Assembly: GCF_004379255.2 (NCBI RefSeq) | Contig: NC_056037.1 | Span: 31,531,012-31,595,011, forward strand | Source: Salvia splendens | Lineage: Eukaryota > Streptophyta > Magnoliopsida > Lamiales > Lamiaceae | Length of the DNA stretch: 64,000 nucleotides | Direction of reading: 5' to 3' | In this document: positions 39,277-50,693 of the stretch, piece by piece | How positions within the stretch are numbered: the first letter of the stretch is position 1 | Layout of the letters: the number at the start of each line of letters is the position of its first letter | Position numbers and translations under genes: made by a program | Notes under the pieces: generated by a model | What the model was told of the DNA's origin: nothing | Seen by the model: only the letters and a program-made list of their open reading frames with translations | The model's database searches: none

Positions 39277-41207
39277 ATGGCGTCCGCTGTTTTAGCGAGC
39301 CAGAATGAGTCGAGCTGGGCCCACATGGGAAAGACGCAGTACGCCAATCCCCACCTAAATCCAAACCCTCACCCTAACCCTAAGAAGAAGCAGAAGCAAT
39401 TCCACCCGTCTCCAGCGAACGTTGCCGCCGGTCGCTACCGCAGTATCAGCAACAATAACGTCGATTTGCCGGCCGTCACGCAGACGGCGTCAGATGATGC
39501 ATATTCTTTTAACCAGACGCCTGCGGCTGGTAACGCGGGGAATTACGGTGGTTATTTGACCTTCAATGTTGCGACGTACACGAAATCAGAGCTTCTGGAG
39601 CTCCGGAAACGCCTCTCTGCCGAACTCGATCAGATCCGTGATTTACGTGATCGGATTGATTTAGGTCGGTTCAACATTGGGGAAACCCCTAGATATCAGC
39701 CGAAATCAAAGAAATATAGTGGCAGTAAACGTCCCGGTCCTGCGATTGGATCCGCTCCCAAGAGATTGGGCGGTGGATATGAAAATGGCAGCTTGGAGAC
39801 GGTTAATTTTGGGGATTTGTTAAAAGAATGCGAAAAGATTGTGACTAAATTGATTAAAAGCAAATTCGGCTATGTTTTCAAAGATCCGGTGGATGCAGTG
39901 GCTTTTAAGCTTGTCGATTATCATCTGATTGTGAAGCATCCGATGGATCTCGGCACCGTGAAAGCGAATCTGGCGAAGAATTTGTATCGGACGCCTGTAG
40001 AATTCGCAGCTGACGTCAGGCTAACTTTTAACAATGCGTTGCTCTACAACCCTAAGACGGATCCTGTTCATGGCATGACGGAGGAAATTCAGGCGCGGTT
40101 CGAGGAGATGTTTAAGCTGGTGCAGGAGAAGTTCAACAGCGTGCTCGAGAAGCGGCGTGAGAAGGAGCCCCACGAGTTTAAAATCCACAATGACTTGCCA
40201 TTCCGGGAGGTTGAGGAATTGCAGGGCAGTTCATGGAATAATAATGGTTGTCTGGCTCTGGCTGCGAAGAACTCGAAGGCGAAAGGTGGACATGTTCCTG
40301 TTTCCCAAGTTATGAAGAAGTCTGATAGAATGCATGCATCTATGCAAGCCCATTCCACTGCTTCAACGCCTTCTAATCCGCCTCAGCCGCCGATGAATTT
40401 GCAGCCATTAGCGCCGGAGCCGTTTTCTCCCTCTCCAGTGAGAGCTCCTCCTCTGTCTGCGGCTAAGGAGTAGAAAGCTGGAAGAGTAGTGACCCCGAAG
40501 CATCCGAAGCCAAGAGCTATGGATGTTAATAAGAGAGATATGAGTATGGATGAGAAGCAGAAACTTGGATTTGGGTTGCAGAATTTACCCCAAGAGAAGA
40601 TGCCTCAACTTGTACAGATAATCAGGAAGAGGAATGAGCATTTGGCTCAAGATGGTGATGAGATAGAGCTTGATATTGAGTCTCTGGATACAGAGACGCT
40701 GTGGGAACTTGATCGGTTTGTGACCAATTGGAGGAAGATGGTGAGCAAGACAAAGCGGCAAGCGTTGATAATGAGCAACAGTCCTGCTGCTGGAGTTTCT
40801 ATTCCCTCCAGTCCTGTTACAGATGCTGATCTGGTAAGTTTAATTTGCACAAAGATTTGTCCTTTTTTTTCTTGGTGTTTTCACTGTTTACTCACGTTAA
40901 TGGTCGTGTTGTGTAGGGCGCATTGAGTGACCAGAATGACGAATGTGGCAAGAAAATGAAATAGAATGATGAAGAAGATGTAGATATTGATGACGATATG
41001 CCAGCAGCGAGCTTCCCTCCTGTGGAGATTGAGATTGAGAAAGATTGTGTTGTTGGGCAGGAGAATGATGGTGGTGTTGTTGGGCAGGAGAATGATGGTA
41101 GAGGCAATGCCAGCAGTAGCTCAAGCAGTTCTGGCAACTCAAGTAGGGATTCGTCATCCTCGAGTGGTATTGATACTGATTGTTCTTGCGTTTCTACATT
41201 GTGTTGA
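39277..41207 (+). pseudogene. GTE-type bromodomain (BET) gene, copy 1, with two premature stops
   Basis: Same structure as the copy at 50868: exon 1 to 40833 (donor GTAAGT), exon 2 from 40917. The bromodomain (about 'LLKECEKIVTKLI' to 'FEEMFKLVQEKF', with the acetyl-lysine Asn in LLYNP) is intact, but TAG at 40471-40473 replaces the Gln codon seen in copy 2 and ends the protein at 398 residues, before the NET/ET domain. A second TAG lies in exon 2 (40962-40964; Glu in copy 2). No frameshift is seen in the rest. Two Harbinger elements separate the promoter from the gene. A shortened bromodomain-only protein is possible if transcribed; otherwise a young pseudogene. Confidence 0.8.
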
Positions 41208-41809
41208 GGGTGGAAGTATGGAAACAGAAACAGATGTTCATTCGTTTGAGCTTGCTTTTTACAGATTCTGTTTCAGGGAGTTCCTTTGGTAGTGAGTCCG
41301 ACACAGATGATGCAGAGTCTTGACTTGACAACTGTTTTGAGCAAATCTGAAATGAATTCAGTGCTACTTTGGTCGGGCTGTCACAAATTAGCTGCTTTGT
41401 ATTTCTTGCTGCGGCTTTCTTGATTCTTGTCAATGTGCTAGAGCTGACGAATGTTTGATTTGACTTTGCAGGATGACAAATGAGGTGGTTGTTGTAGATG
41501 CCGGGAATGAAGAAAATAGATTAAAACTATAGAATTACTCTTCCATCGGAAGTGTCACTTAAGCTTAGGTGAAGAAAATAGAAGTAGATAGTTTGGATAG
41601 GTTAATTTGTAGTACAGTTTTCTTCTTCCCCAGAAATGGTGGGAATTTCTTCTACCTAGTGAAAAAAGGCCGAGTTATTGAAGTACACAAATTTGTTAGC
41701 CACAGATTTAAAAGATAATGAAACCAAACAGGAGTACATGAAAACTCATTTGTGAGACACAATTAAAATTATTCACAAGAAGCAAAACACAGAATATATA
41801 TCACAGACA

Positions 41810-42105
41810 CAGACCCTTTGTAGCTCAGACTCAGAGAAGTTATGAATTTCAAAATCCAAAATGTTGAACTGGGGGCAAGTGAATTGATCTCAAACACTGC
41901 AGCTGACACTGTTGGTGTTGGATACTCTTTGGCTTAAAAAATATTTTGTTTGGTATAATTCCCCATATGTGCTGCTCGTTACTTGTGTTGTATGTGGATT
42001 AGTGAATGCTTGAACAATATATTGATCACCTGCATCAACAATAACCAAAGACGACTTAGAGAGTCTGATTCAGACTCACTCAATAGTCAAATATGAACTC
42101 CTAGA
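41810..42105 (-). pseudogene. Scrap of the MYBBP1A/DNA polymerase V-like gene 3' end
   Basis: Aligns by eye with pieces of 54300-54745 in order: 'ACCCTTTGTAGCTCAGACTC', 'CCAAAATGTTGAACT', then 'GGATTAGTGAATGCTTGA' and 'CTGCATCAACAATAACCAA'. Large deletions have removed the intervening coding parts. It marks the far end of duplication copy 1 and is not a gene. Confidence 0.8.
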
Positions 42106-42486
42106 TGAACCAAGGGTTGTAACAATCAAATAACAAGAATTGTTATTCTTAAAATGACGTGGGCATTCTTGAAAAAATAAGATTTCATGTCATAAGCTTT
42201 TGATACCCTCAAATAGAAAATATAATTCTCATTATATGAGCTTATGCAATCTTCCAACAAATGAGTTTTTTGATTGCTTGGTAACCGACAAGTTTTGATT
42301 CGATTAATCGGTAATAGAAAATTGCATTAGTCCTACATTAATCTATTACAACGCACGACTAATTAATTTATTCAAACGACAATTATCTATTGGAACACAA
42401 ACTTTGACTTTTAAGCGAAATTCCTATCATTAAATCCATATTCCACCAAAAGCTTTCAATTCAAAGGAATTTGTGGTCTCATCATT

Positions 42487-43507
42487 GGTCATCCGCAACG
42501 CTGTCTCTTATTCATTTCTTAACCATTTTATCTTTAACTATTCATGGCCCCACTATACTTTTCACCTCAGCGCTTAACCATCTTTTAACCATCTCATCCC
42601 TTAACTATTCATTCAATTTCATTTTTTATTTTTATTTCTAACAAATTCAATTAATAAAAACACACTTCATTAAATAAAATAAAATTACAACTTAAAATTC
42701 TAAAAAAATAAAAAACCACATTAATAAAATCCTTAAAAAAATATAAAATACATAATTTAAAATCTTCCACTCACTATCTCTAAATTCAAAATCTCAAAAC
42801 TCAAAGAAGCAGAAGAAGATATCATCAGTTGCGATGTCTTATTCCGTTGGATCAAAGCTCGAGGCAACAAAAATTCGCAGCGATAGACTTGGGGAGGTGA
42901 AGGATTTTATTTCGAATTTGGGAGAGAGCTCCGACGAACTTTTAGTCTGTGAATTCCAACGATACTTGAAAATTCAGGATGTTTTATTTTTTTATTCGAC
43001 GCATTTGCTCAAATGGATCCATGAGTAAATTAAATTTGGGAGAAGAATAATGTTTTGAGATGAAGAATGTAGAGTGTTTGAGTGAGAATAGAGAATTTTT
43101 TTTTTAATGGTGGATTAATTTGTGGGAATGATTTGATATTTATAGAAGTGATTGTGGGCTTAAAAAAATATAAAAAATTAAAAATATGCAAAAAACGGCT
43201 AGTATAATTTTGGGATTTTTTTTTTCAAATTTTTTTCTGAATTTTTTAAAAAATAAAAAAATTACATTTTCAACGAAAATAAACGACGCCCACTCGCGGG
43301 CCGACGAGTGGGCGTCACGGACGAACCACAGCTCGCCACGTCGCCAACGCACGTGGCGAGCTGTCTCGTTGACTGCCTCTCCGCGACGAGACACGCGACG
43401 GGATGGGGACGGGCTGGGGACGAGACGATTCCCGCAACGCCGTCTTGCTGCCGTCTCGTCTCTCCGAGACGAGATAGGGACCACAACGAGACGCGTTGCG
43501 GATGCCC
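42487..43507. mobile_element. Harbinger deletion derivative with foreign filler
   Basis: Ends GGTCATCCGCAACGCTGTC (42487) and CGCGTTGCGGATGCCC (43507). TTA follows and is shared with the next element; ATT precedes, so the left TSD is imperfect. Subterminal parts match the element at 7839 ('CTCAAAGAAGCAGAAGAA' and 'CGCATTTGCTCAAATGGATC'), but the transposase between them is replaced by about 170 bp of unrelated sequence. Confidence 0.7.
42819..42991 (+). other. Possible captured gene fragment inside the Harbinger derivative
   Basis: A segment without match to the related element at 7839, in the place of its transposase. From ATG 42834 it reads 'MSYSVGSKLEATKIRSDRLG' then 'SNLGESSDELLVCEFQRY', with even, protein-like composition, and stays open into the element's own flank (stop at 43028). 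I do not recognise a family. A transduplicated host exon is one explanation, random filler from repair the other. Confidence 0.35.
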
Positions 43508-43996
43508 TTAGGCCATCCACAACGCTGTCACTATAACGTCCCTTAACTGTCCCTTAAAACACTATTTGCGGGCCACACTGTACTATTTTACTCCATCCCT
43601 TAACTAAGGGACGAAACCTGCAACTCTCCGTCCCTTAAATTACTTTTCATTCAATTTCATTTTTTTATTTTTTTCCAACAAATTCAATTAATAAAAAACA
43701 CACTTCATTAACAATAAAATAACATTACAACATAAAATAAAAATACAACTTAAAAGTTAAAAAATTAAAAAAACACAATTAAAATCCTAAAAAAATAAAC
43801 GTGGCATAATTTAAAATACAATTTTATAGAAAATTAAAAAACTACTCCGCCGGCGAATCATCCCCCGAAGGCGGTGGGGGTGCACTAAAGCCAGTAGGAG
43901 GCAGAAGGCCAAGTTGTGCTGCTATAAAGACAATTCCGTTCCACCAGGCTTAGTACTGGGCGGGCGTAAAGCGGGAAGTGTCCGCCATTGTGGCGG

Positions 43997-44975
43997 TCAT
44001 GTACATGGCCATAAGGGAGTTCGAGCCTCCCCCCGAGCCCGAGCCCGAGCCAGCCTGGCTTGATTCGCCTCGGCCCTTCCTCGCTCTAGCCACCTTCGCC
44101 GCCTTAGTCCCTTGTGGCTAACGGCGCCCATGGGAGGATCCCCCAGTATCGCCGGTCGTGCCCTCAACCTCCTGCGAGGCACTCTCTTGTGAACCGCTGC
44201 CCTCACCGGCGTCACCAGACGAGTATTGGCCACTCGCCATGTGCTTCGTGCGCTTGGAGGTTGAGCCCGAGTTGGAGCGGACATCGGCGACCCCCTTTCC
44301 TCGTCCTTGACGACCTGCCAAACATCAACAAATTTGAATTGTTTGCCGGTGTCGTCGTGGTAGACGCGCAAAGCCGACCTCAGAATGTCGGCGCCCGTGG
44401 ATCCGCTTTGGTACTGAGCCGTTTCGTTCGTGTAGATGCCGCAGAATCTTTTGACTTTTCTGTCGACTCGGTCAAAGTGAGCGCGAAGCATCTTATATGT
44501 GTGGAGGCGGGACCCCTTCGGCTTAATCTGGTGGTAGGCCTCGGAAACCTTTTCCCAGAAACACTTCCGGCTTTGTTGATTCCTAACGATGGGATCGTAT
44601 GACACACAAATCCAGGCGTTGTACGCCGCCATCGTTTCTTTGCTGCTGTACGGATGCCGGCCTAGATCCTCCTCCTCGCCCGCCTCCGCCTCTACCCTAG
44701 AGATTCCACCGCCTCGGCCTCCTCCCGGAGTGTGTTCAACGGAATAATCCGCCCGAATCTGGGATAATCCCTGCGAATACCGCGGGGCAAAGGGACGGGC
44801 GTATGCATCCACGTCAAAATTGGGTGGTTGGTACCCCCGGCGTCGACGAACCCTGGGTACCCGGCGTCGACGAACCGGAACCACCCAATGTGTTGTACAT
44901 GCTCGCCCAGTCACCGAACGCGTTGAGATCCCACCCGCCGGAGCCGCCAACGCCGGAGTTTCTGTCGCCGGACAT
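43997..44975 (-). pseudogene. Frameshifted Myb-like ORF1 (relative of 6147-7102)
   Basis: ATG 44975 opens 'MSGDRNSGVGGSGGWDLNAF' but this frame ends after about 50 residues in 'PGVPTTQF'. The core ('GRHPYSSKETMAAYNAW', 'FKFVDVWQVVKDEERG') is in the frame 44950-43997, which itself leaves the family frame after DEERG; the proper tail ('SNSGSTSKRTKHMASGQYSS') is in a third frame (44321-44118). The first break is at the same place as in the 5.7-kb copy. Confidence 0.75.
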
Positions 44976-47381
44976 TTTGTGATGAGATGTTAGATGAAAA
45001 TTGGAGAGGAAATGGAGATGATTTGGGGAGAGAAGATGTGTAGTTGTGTGTGAAATGAGGAAAAATAATTAAAAAACGGCTAATTAAACACTGTTTACAA
45101 TTTTTATTTTTATTTTATTTTTTTTAAATTCGATTATTTTAAAAAAAATGATTTATTGCGTCAACGTGACGATGCCCACTCGCGGGCCGGCGAGTGGGCG
45201 TCACGCATGGCGCCTGGGCGCGCCACGTCAGCTCGGCGCGTGGCGAGACGGCTCATCACTCGTCACGCCGTGACGGGATGCGGAACGGGATCGGGACGGG
45301 CTGGGGACGAGACGGGGCGCTGCAACGCATCGCGCCGGCGTCCCGTCCCTCCGTGACGGAACGCAGGACACCCGCGTAACTGTCACGACCGCACTTGCTA
45401 AGGATAGCATAGTCGGGGAACCGTGACTAGGGGTGAGGGTATAAGAAGCGGGAAAAGAATTTAGGGAAAATAAAATCAAACATTGGTTGCGAGTCATGAC
45501 TAATCAAGTGCTGATACATAGAAGAAAAGATACTCGATCATGAAAACTCGAGTAATTGTTTGTAAAAATTTTAAAATATCAGAGTTTTGAACAAAATAGA
45601 CTTGAGTCTTTTAAGATGCACAACGGAAGCAAATGAACGAGGTTCCATGTATGAAGACATGAACCTCCGAGAGTCAAAATCTGACTGAATTAAATGTCTT
45701 GTCTCAATAGCACTTCCTCCACCACTTCGCTGTTCAACCTGCACATTTAGAAATATATGCAGGGCTGAGTACAAAATGTACTCAGTGAACACATTGCTGA
45801 AAATTACACACATACATTTGAAAATATTGCCAAGCCATCATCACAGTAACACTCGGGGGTGTTATTGAAAAAGACCCGAGCTTACTAAAAATATTCACAT
45901 TGGGCTGCAGCCCCTTTTTCCTGTATTTAGCCATATCTGATCACCTGCCCGCCGAGATGGTGTTCTCGCGCGATCACTTTCTCTGCCCATCATGACAGAG
46001 GTTTCTCGTGCCGGGAAGGTGGCCACCTTCCACGGTCACCTTCTCTGCCGTTCACGGTCAGAGGTTCCAAGTAGGGACACCACCCTACCAGGACTCAAAT
46101 TCGAATCGATTCACATATATCATCATTCATAATTCACTTGGCCGTAGCCAACAGATAGGCATCATACACAAAACATTTATGGCAAGACAACATCCTTAAA
46201 AATCACGAACATGAGTTCGTGTTTTCACAAAATACGATTTGTATTTTTAGTATAAGAAAGCTCACCTTGATCGTTTAGTTCCCTTAACTTGAATCTTTCG
46301 TTCCGACTTTACTTGCGAACGTACCATTTTGAAAATAAAACAATAAGAAAATACTAATTTAGTTTTACTAATCTAATTAAATGAGAAAGAAAAATCTCAA
46401 GGTTTAACCCTATTATTAATATTAATATTATTTTTATTTTTATTATTAATATTATTATTTTTATTTTTATAATTAATATTATTACTACTATTAGTGTAAT
46501 TATCATTCATTAAGAATTTTCTAAAACTTACATTATCTATTACTACTTTGTTGCTATTTCGGGCTCCGACTAAGTGACACTCCATGTGTAACTAAAATTT
46601 TAACGTAAAACTCTGAAATAAATTCCAAGATCCATTATTTTAGTTTAATTACATCATTTGAAGAAATCATAAAACAATAATTAAAGTAAACATTAATGAA
46701 ATCTTATTTTAAAACTTAGGCTAAAATTTAGTATTATATTTTCTCCCAAATGATACCATTTTCGAAACTGGGCCGAGACTCTCTCCCATTTTTAGCCCAC
46801 AATAATTAAATCCGAAAATTGGGCCTCCCTCCAATTAAAGCAGCCATTATGATTTTAAAAGAATTGGGCTCACATTAATTTCCTCACTCCCTTGGCCCAA
46901 GTAAATAAAAGAACTAGCCCAATCAATAAGCCCGATTTAAGAAAACCTAAGTAAAAACCTAAGTCTCTTTCTTCCTCCTTCATTCCCCAAAATGCACAGC
47001 CTCCCTCCCTTCTCTCGTCGCCATCGTTCCGCCGCCGCTCCGGCTGCGCCTACTCCTCTCTCTCTCTCTCTTCACCGTCACGCCGCCGCCCCCCCTCTAT
47101 CTTTCTCCCGATCCGTCGCCGCTGCTGCCGCCGATTTGCCCTCAACGTCCAGCCACCGGTTCGTCATCATCGTCCACCTCCATCAGACGCCGCTGCTCCG
47201 TCGCCTCCGGGAGACGCGACGCCGCTGTTGTCTCGTCGGGAAGACACGACGCCGCTGCTGTCAGCAGCGTCCGTCGGTCAGTCTCTGCCACTCCGTTGCC
47301 CCGATTCCCCGAAACAGCCCCGAGGCAAACCAGCCTCTTCCAGCCCCTCGTGGTCACGTCCGAACTAGCCTCCTCCTGCCC

Positions 47382-47499
47382 CTCGTGGCCCACGAACTAG
47401 TCCCTTAACCCACCCTCAGACGGGTCCAGGCCAAGCACCGGCCTCTCCCTTTCCCTCGTGGCCCACGAACTAGCTGCTTAACCCACCCTCAGACGGGTC
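47382..47499. repeat. 72-bp tandem repeat within the solo LTR
   Basis: 'CCTCGTGGCCCACGAACTAG' starts at 47382 and 47454, each followed by 'CTTAACCCACCCTCAGACGG'; weaker partial copies lie at about 47345 and 47512. Confidence 0.75.
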
Positions 47500-47539
47500 T
47501 CGGCTCGTAAGTTGACCACCCTCAGACTAGTCCAGGCCC

Positions 47540-47695
47540 GTGTGCTTGCAAAGTCCCAAGGCAACAAGCCTTAGGCCCACAGGGAAATTAATCCCAAAAT
47601 TGCGCCATCCAGTATTCGAACTCAGGACCTCCTGGATGGCGCCATATCCTTGCATCCCTTCTCAACCAGTTGAGCTAGGAGGCTTGGATACCAAC
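47540..47695 (-). mobile_element. tRNA-like head, probable SINE
   Basis: On the minus strand: CCTCCTAGCTCAACTGGTTG, with an A-box TAGCTCAACTGG (47666-47677), and 43 bases on a B-box GAGTTCGAATAC (47612-47623). The spacing and boxes fit an RNA polymerase III promoter of a tRNA-derived SINE. It does not fold as a full tRNA, so it is not a tRNA gene. The 3' end probably extends into the 72-bp repeats. Confidence 0.5.
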
Positions 47696-48241
47696 CTGAT
47701 TCGTTAAATGTTCAATCTTTATTCGATTTGTTTTGATTATCAGATTGTTAGATTGGTTACAGAGCTTATGAGATGCACAAAATCTAGGCTATTGCAGAGG
47801 AAATTGATATACCTTGGTAGATTGGGAACGAATTGGCTCGAAAAAGAGGTTTCGGCTCTCGTTCTCTCCTCTCTTAGTTTTCTCAGATTTTCTAACAGAG
47901 AAAATTCAATGGGTTATCCAAAACTGGCAGATTAGTGATAGGGGATGTTTTGCAGATTACCTTGAGCTCGGCTAGATTGGAACGGGGAGAAAAGGTAGCT
48001 TTGTCCTTGCAAGAGGCTTGAGTTCGAATTCGATCTAAGAGTTGCCTTGTTCTTGTGAGAGATGTGAACATATATTATACAGAACCTGAATGATGGTGCA
48101 ACGTGAGAGGTGATTTGTTTTGATGTGGGAGAGATATAGGGAGTGGGGAGAATATATTAAATTGATTTATTGACTTGGTGACCAAGTTAGGATTTTTTTT
48201 TCTTTCTAGGTTGTTACAGTAACATGTTGCGGGTGTCCTTA

Positions 48242-49590
48242 TGGTTCGAATAGATACATAGATACATCAACTAAATAAAATAAACAAACAATCTCAATTC
48301 TCATCCAAACCACATACTCTCATGAGTGTCGCTCTAAATTTTGTGCATAACATGAATATGGAGATGTTGCAAAGAATTTTCGTCATATCTCGAAGAGGTG
48401 GAGAATCTATGGTTAATGGCGATGAATGGGAAGCAAAATATATATAAAAAAATCTAATAAAATCACCACAAAATCAATGTCACCTCTTTTACTTTCCTCT
48501 TCATCGCATATGACACCCTCACCTCCTCGTTGTTTAGTGAGGTGGTGCTACTCAATTTGAACTCACGATTTCTCATGCGAATGAGTAGAAGATTTGTGTG
48601 CAGAGCAAACAACGGTAGCACAAAGGGGATGATACATGGATCCGGTTACTATGAATCTATGATGAGATAAAGAAAAAATTTAAACTATATTTAGATTCTT
48701 TAACAACTTAAAAATATTGTACTATTATATTCCATTCGTCCAAGGTAGATGACACACTTCCTTTTTAGTTTGTCTAATAAAAGATGTCACATTTCATTTT
48801 TTAGAAAAAAACTGATGTGGCAAACTAAATCTTACACGGCAATCAAACGACGTAGTTTTGATTTTATTATTTAAAAATTTTAGAAAATGAAATTCCACCT
48901 TACTAATCTCATTATTCTCGTCTTCTTTCTTCCTCACTGCCTTCGTTCCAGTTCCCATATCTCCATCTTTTTCGATCTCCTTTTTCAATTGCTCAAAATA
49001 TACCACGAAAACATAACTGATAACTCTCACCCTTAGATTTAGGATATTCATAGATTTATTCAAAATTTTAAACACACTCACAATACACAATACAAAGCAC
49101 ACTGGTATTTCACATTATAAGCAAAACCATTTATATAAATTGGATCATACACTAAGAATAAATAACATCTTCTATTATAAAAGGCTATCATGTTCCAAAG
49201 CATTCAAGTTTAAATCAATGTTTATAACATAAACGAATGCAATATGAGTGTGTTCACTAATTTAGCAAACAACAACAGTAAAAATCAAGCCTAAACATAA
49301 ATGATAACTGTGATGGGAAGTAGAGGCACCAAGAAAATCTAAGAATGAAAATTGTATTTTGTCATATATTTTCTGTGATTGAAAGAGAAAAGTAGAAAAA
49401 AAATGGAAGTTTAGGAAGATGAAAGAAGATACAGATATGCGGGAGAGAGAAAGAGGTTGTTTTGTTAATTTTTTGCCACGTCAATTTTAATTTTTAGTTT
49501 AGGGGAAAAATCAGAAAAATTTAAAGTTTATGTAAAGTTAAAAAAAAATAAAAAGTGATGAAAGTTCATGCATTTATGAGCAAATAATCT
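48242..49590. other. Intergenic, no gene supported
   Basis: AT-rich. A one-ended Stowaway-like piece begins near 48732 ('ATTCCATTCGTCCAAGG' then 'AGATGACACA'). Small open frames here have no coding character that I can support. Confidence 0.5.
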
Positions 49591-49923
49591 TAAAAAATAT
49601 GTGATTTTAGTTGCATTCGTATCTTAATTTTGAGCAACAACCGAATAAATATTGATAAAAAAATCCATAGACTCACTCCTACGTACCAACCACTTTTAAC
49701 ATATTGTTGGGAAGGAATGGAATCTTATTTAAATCGCAACCAATTCAATTGATAATGCTATTAGAAGGGGTCCTTTTATATAAGTAGAAAACAATTTATA
49801 CCAAAACTAGTTACTTTGTCAGGTGGGGACCAAAATAATTATAAATAGAATTCAAAAAAATCAACACTTGTGGAAAAAGGCACCTCCATAACCCATTTAT
49901 TGCAGGCATTCGTCGGCCTTTTA

Positions 49924-50379
49924 AGCATCCACAATGAGACTGGACTTCACATAGCTTTCACATAGCCTTCACACTGCCACATCATCAGCACTAAAATTCT
50001 CCTGCCACATCAACTGGACATCAAATAGCTCTCACATAGCCTTCCCACTACCTATCCACATCACTAATAACAATTATATAATTTAATTTACAATCGTATC
50101 AACATATGAAATTTAATTTACGAGACAAATATGAGAAATTCGAATAATACTATTAAAATTCGAGACAAAAAAAAATTAAAAATTAAAATCTGACGCCGAT
50201 CTGGGGCCTACAATGGCGCCGTGAGGATCGGCGTTAGAACCGGCGTCATCACACGAATCGGCATGGCCACGCCGAAGTTGACGCCGATTTCGCCGACCCC
50301 GGTCGCAATGGTTCGGCGTCAGAATCGGCATCGGCGAAAAATCGGCGTCGCGATTTTGACGCCTCCATTGCTGATGCTC
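49924..50379. mobile_element. Harbinger-type MITE in the GTE copy-2 promoter, TSD TTA
   Basis: 456 bp; left AGCATCCACAATGAGACTGG, right inverted GAGCATCAGCAATGGAGGCG, TTA on both sides (49921-49923, 50380-50382). Absent from copy 1. The right half is rich in CGGCGT motifs. No ORF. Confidence 0.8.
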
Positions 50380-50425
50380 TTAACCCTCTGCTCTGCTCTG
50401 CTCGTGGCGAGATCCCCTGACACGT

Positions 50426-50431
50426 CACGTG
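50426..50431. promoter_or_regulatory. G-box of the GTE promoter, copy 2
   Basis: CACGTG, 437 bp before the ATG, in a block conserved with copy 1. Confidence 0.55.
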
Positions 50432-50684
50432 CCAAAGCGAGTTTACTTCATTGCCATGTCATCATTTCCAGAGGGCCCACAGAACCCTATAACCCGACCC
50501 ATTTAAACTCATCCGCCACGTGTTCCAACAGCCCCGTCTCAACTCTCAGCCAAAAGACAAACCCACTGTTGCCGTTAGATTTCCGTCACCTGGATAATCG
50601 ACGGCTGCGATTCTGCCCGAAATAAAATCGGGCAGATCTCATGGCCTTTAAGAAGGATGCCCTCTCCATCTGATTTCTTCGCTC

Positions 50685-50693
50685 AAACCCTAA
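50685..50693 (+). promoter_or_regulatory. Telo-box in the GTE leader
   Basis: AAACCCTAA, a motif frequent near plant start sites of growth genes. In copy 1 the same motif (36076-36084) is the insertion site of Harbinger element A, its TAA serving as TSD. Confidence 0.5.

Larger units (their letters stand above)
34950..42105. repeat. Segmental duplication, copy 1 (with later insertions)
   Basis: Homologous in order and orientation to about 49590-54745. Anchors: 'GAGCAACAACCGAATAA' at about 34997 and 49633, 'TACCAAAACTAGTTA' at 35149 and 49799, the promoter 'GACACGTCACGTGCCAAAGC', the GTE gene, and the 3' end of the MYBBP1A-like gene. Copy 1 has gained a hAT MITE and two Harbinger elements, and lost most of the MYBBP1A-like end. 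Confidence 0.85.
45381..48218. repeat. Solo LTR, 2.8 kb, Gypsy-like, TSD GTAAC
   Basis: Begins TGTCACGACC and ends GGTTGTTACA; the ends are an extended imperfect inverted repeat. GTAAC flanks both sides exactly (45376-45380, 48219-48223), and the Harbinger sequence resumes directly after. The length and ends fit the long LTRs of Tekay/Del-type Gypsy elements. It contains 'CAGGGCTGAGTACAAAATG' at about 45760, a GC-rich CT-biased block (46990-47340) and a tRNA-like/SINE-like segment (about 47330-47695). No retroviral domain. The orientation is undecided. Confidence 0.8.
43511..48238 (-). mobile_element. Harbinger ORF1-only element split by a solo LTR, TSD TTA
   Basis: Left end GGCCATCCACAACGCTGTC at 43511, right inverted end GGACACCCGCAAC at 48238, with TTA on both sides (43508-43510, 48239-48241). 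Without the LTR (45381-48218) and its duplicated GTAAC it is about 1.9 kb, close in size to its relative at 5656. Only the last 20 or so bases lie right of the LTR. Confidence 0.85.

Noticed and set aside
43186..43536. Overlapping frames on both strands in a GC-rich block
   Set aside because: They coincide with the palindromic Harbinger subterminal region, where GC-rich inverted sequence opens frames on both strands. The same holds at 1478-1722, 7292-7603 and 45156-45379.
46420..46500. CRISPR-like or satellite array
   Set aside because: Irregular ATT/TTTTA low-complexity sequence, without repeat-spacer order.
46992..47408. 138-residue plus-strand frame, Pro/Ser/Arg-rich
   Set aside because: Low complexity, lies inside the solo LTR, and its second half overlaps the 72-bp repeats; no domain.
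47612..47690. tRNA gene
   Set aside because: A and B boxes are present but the acceptor stem and anticodon arm do not fold; kept as SINE-like.
48794..49102. 102-residue minus-strand frame
   Set aside because: AT-driven composition, no homologue recognised, no promoter or splice context.
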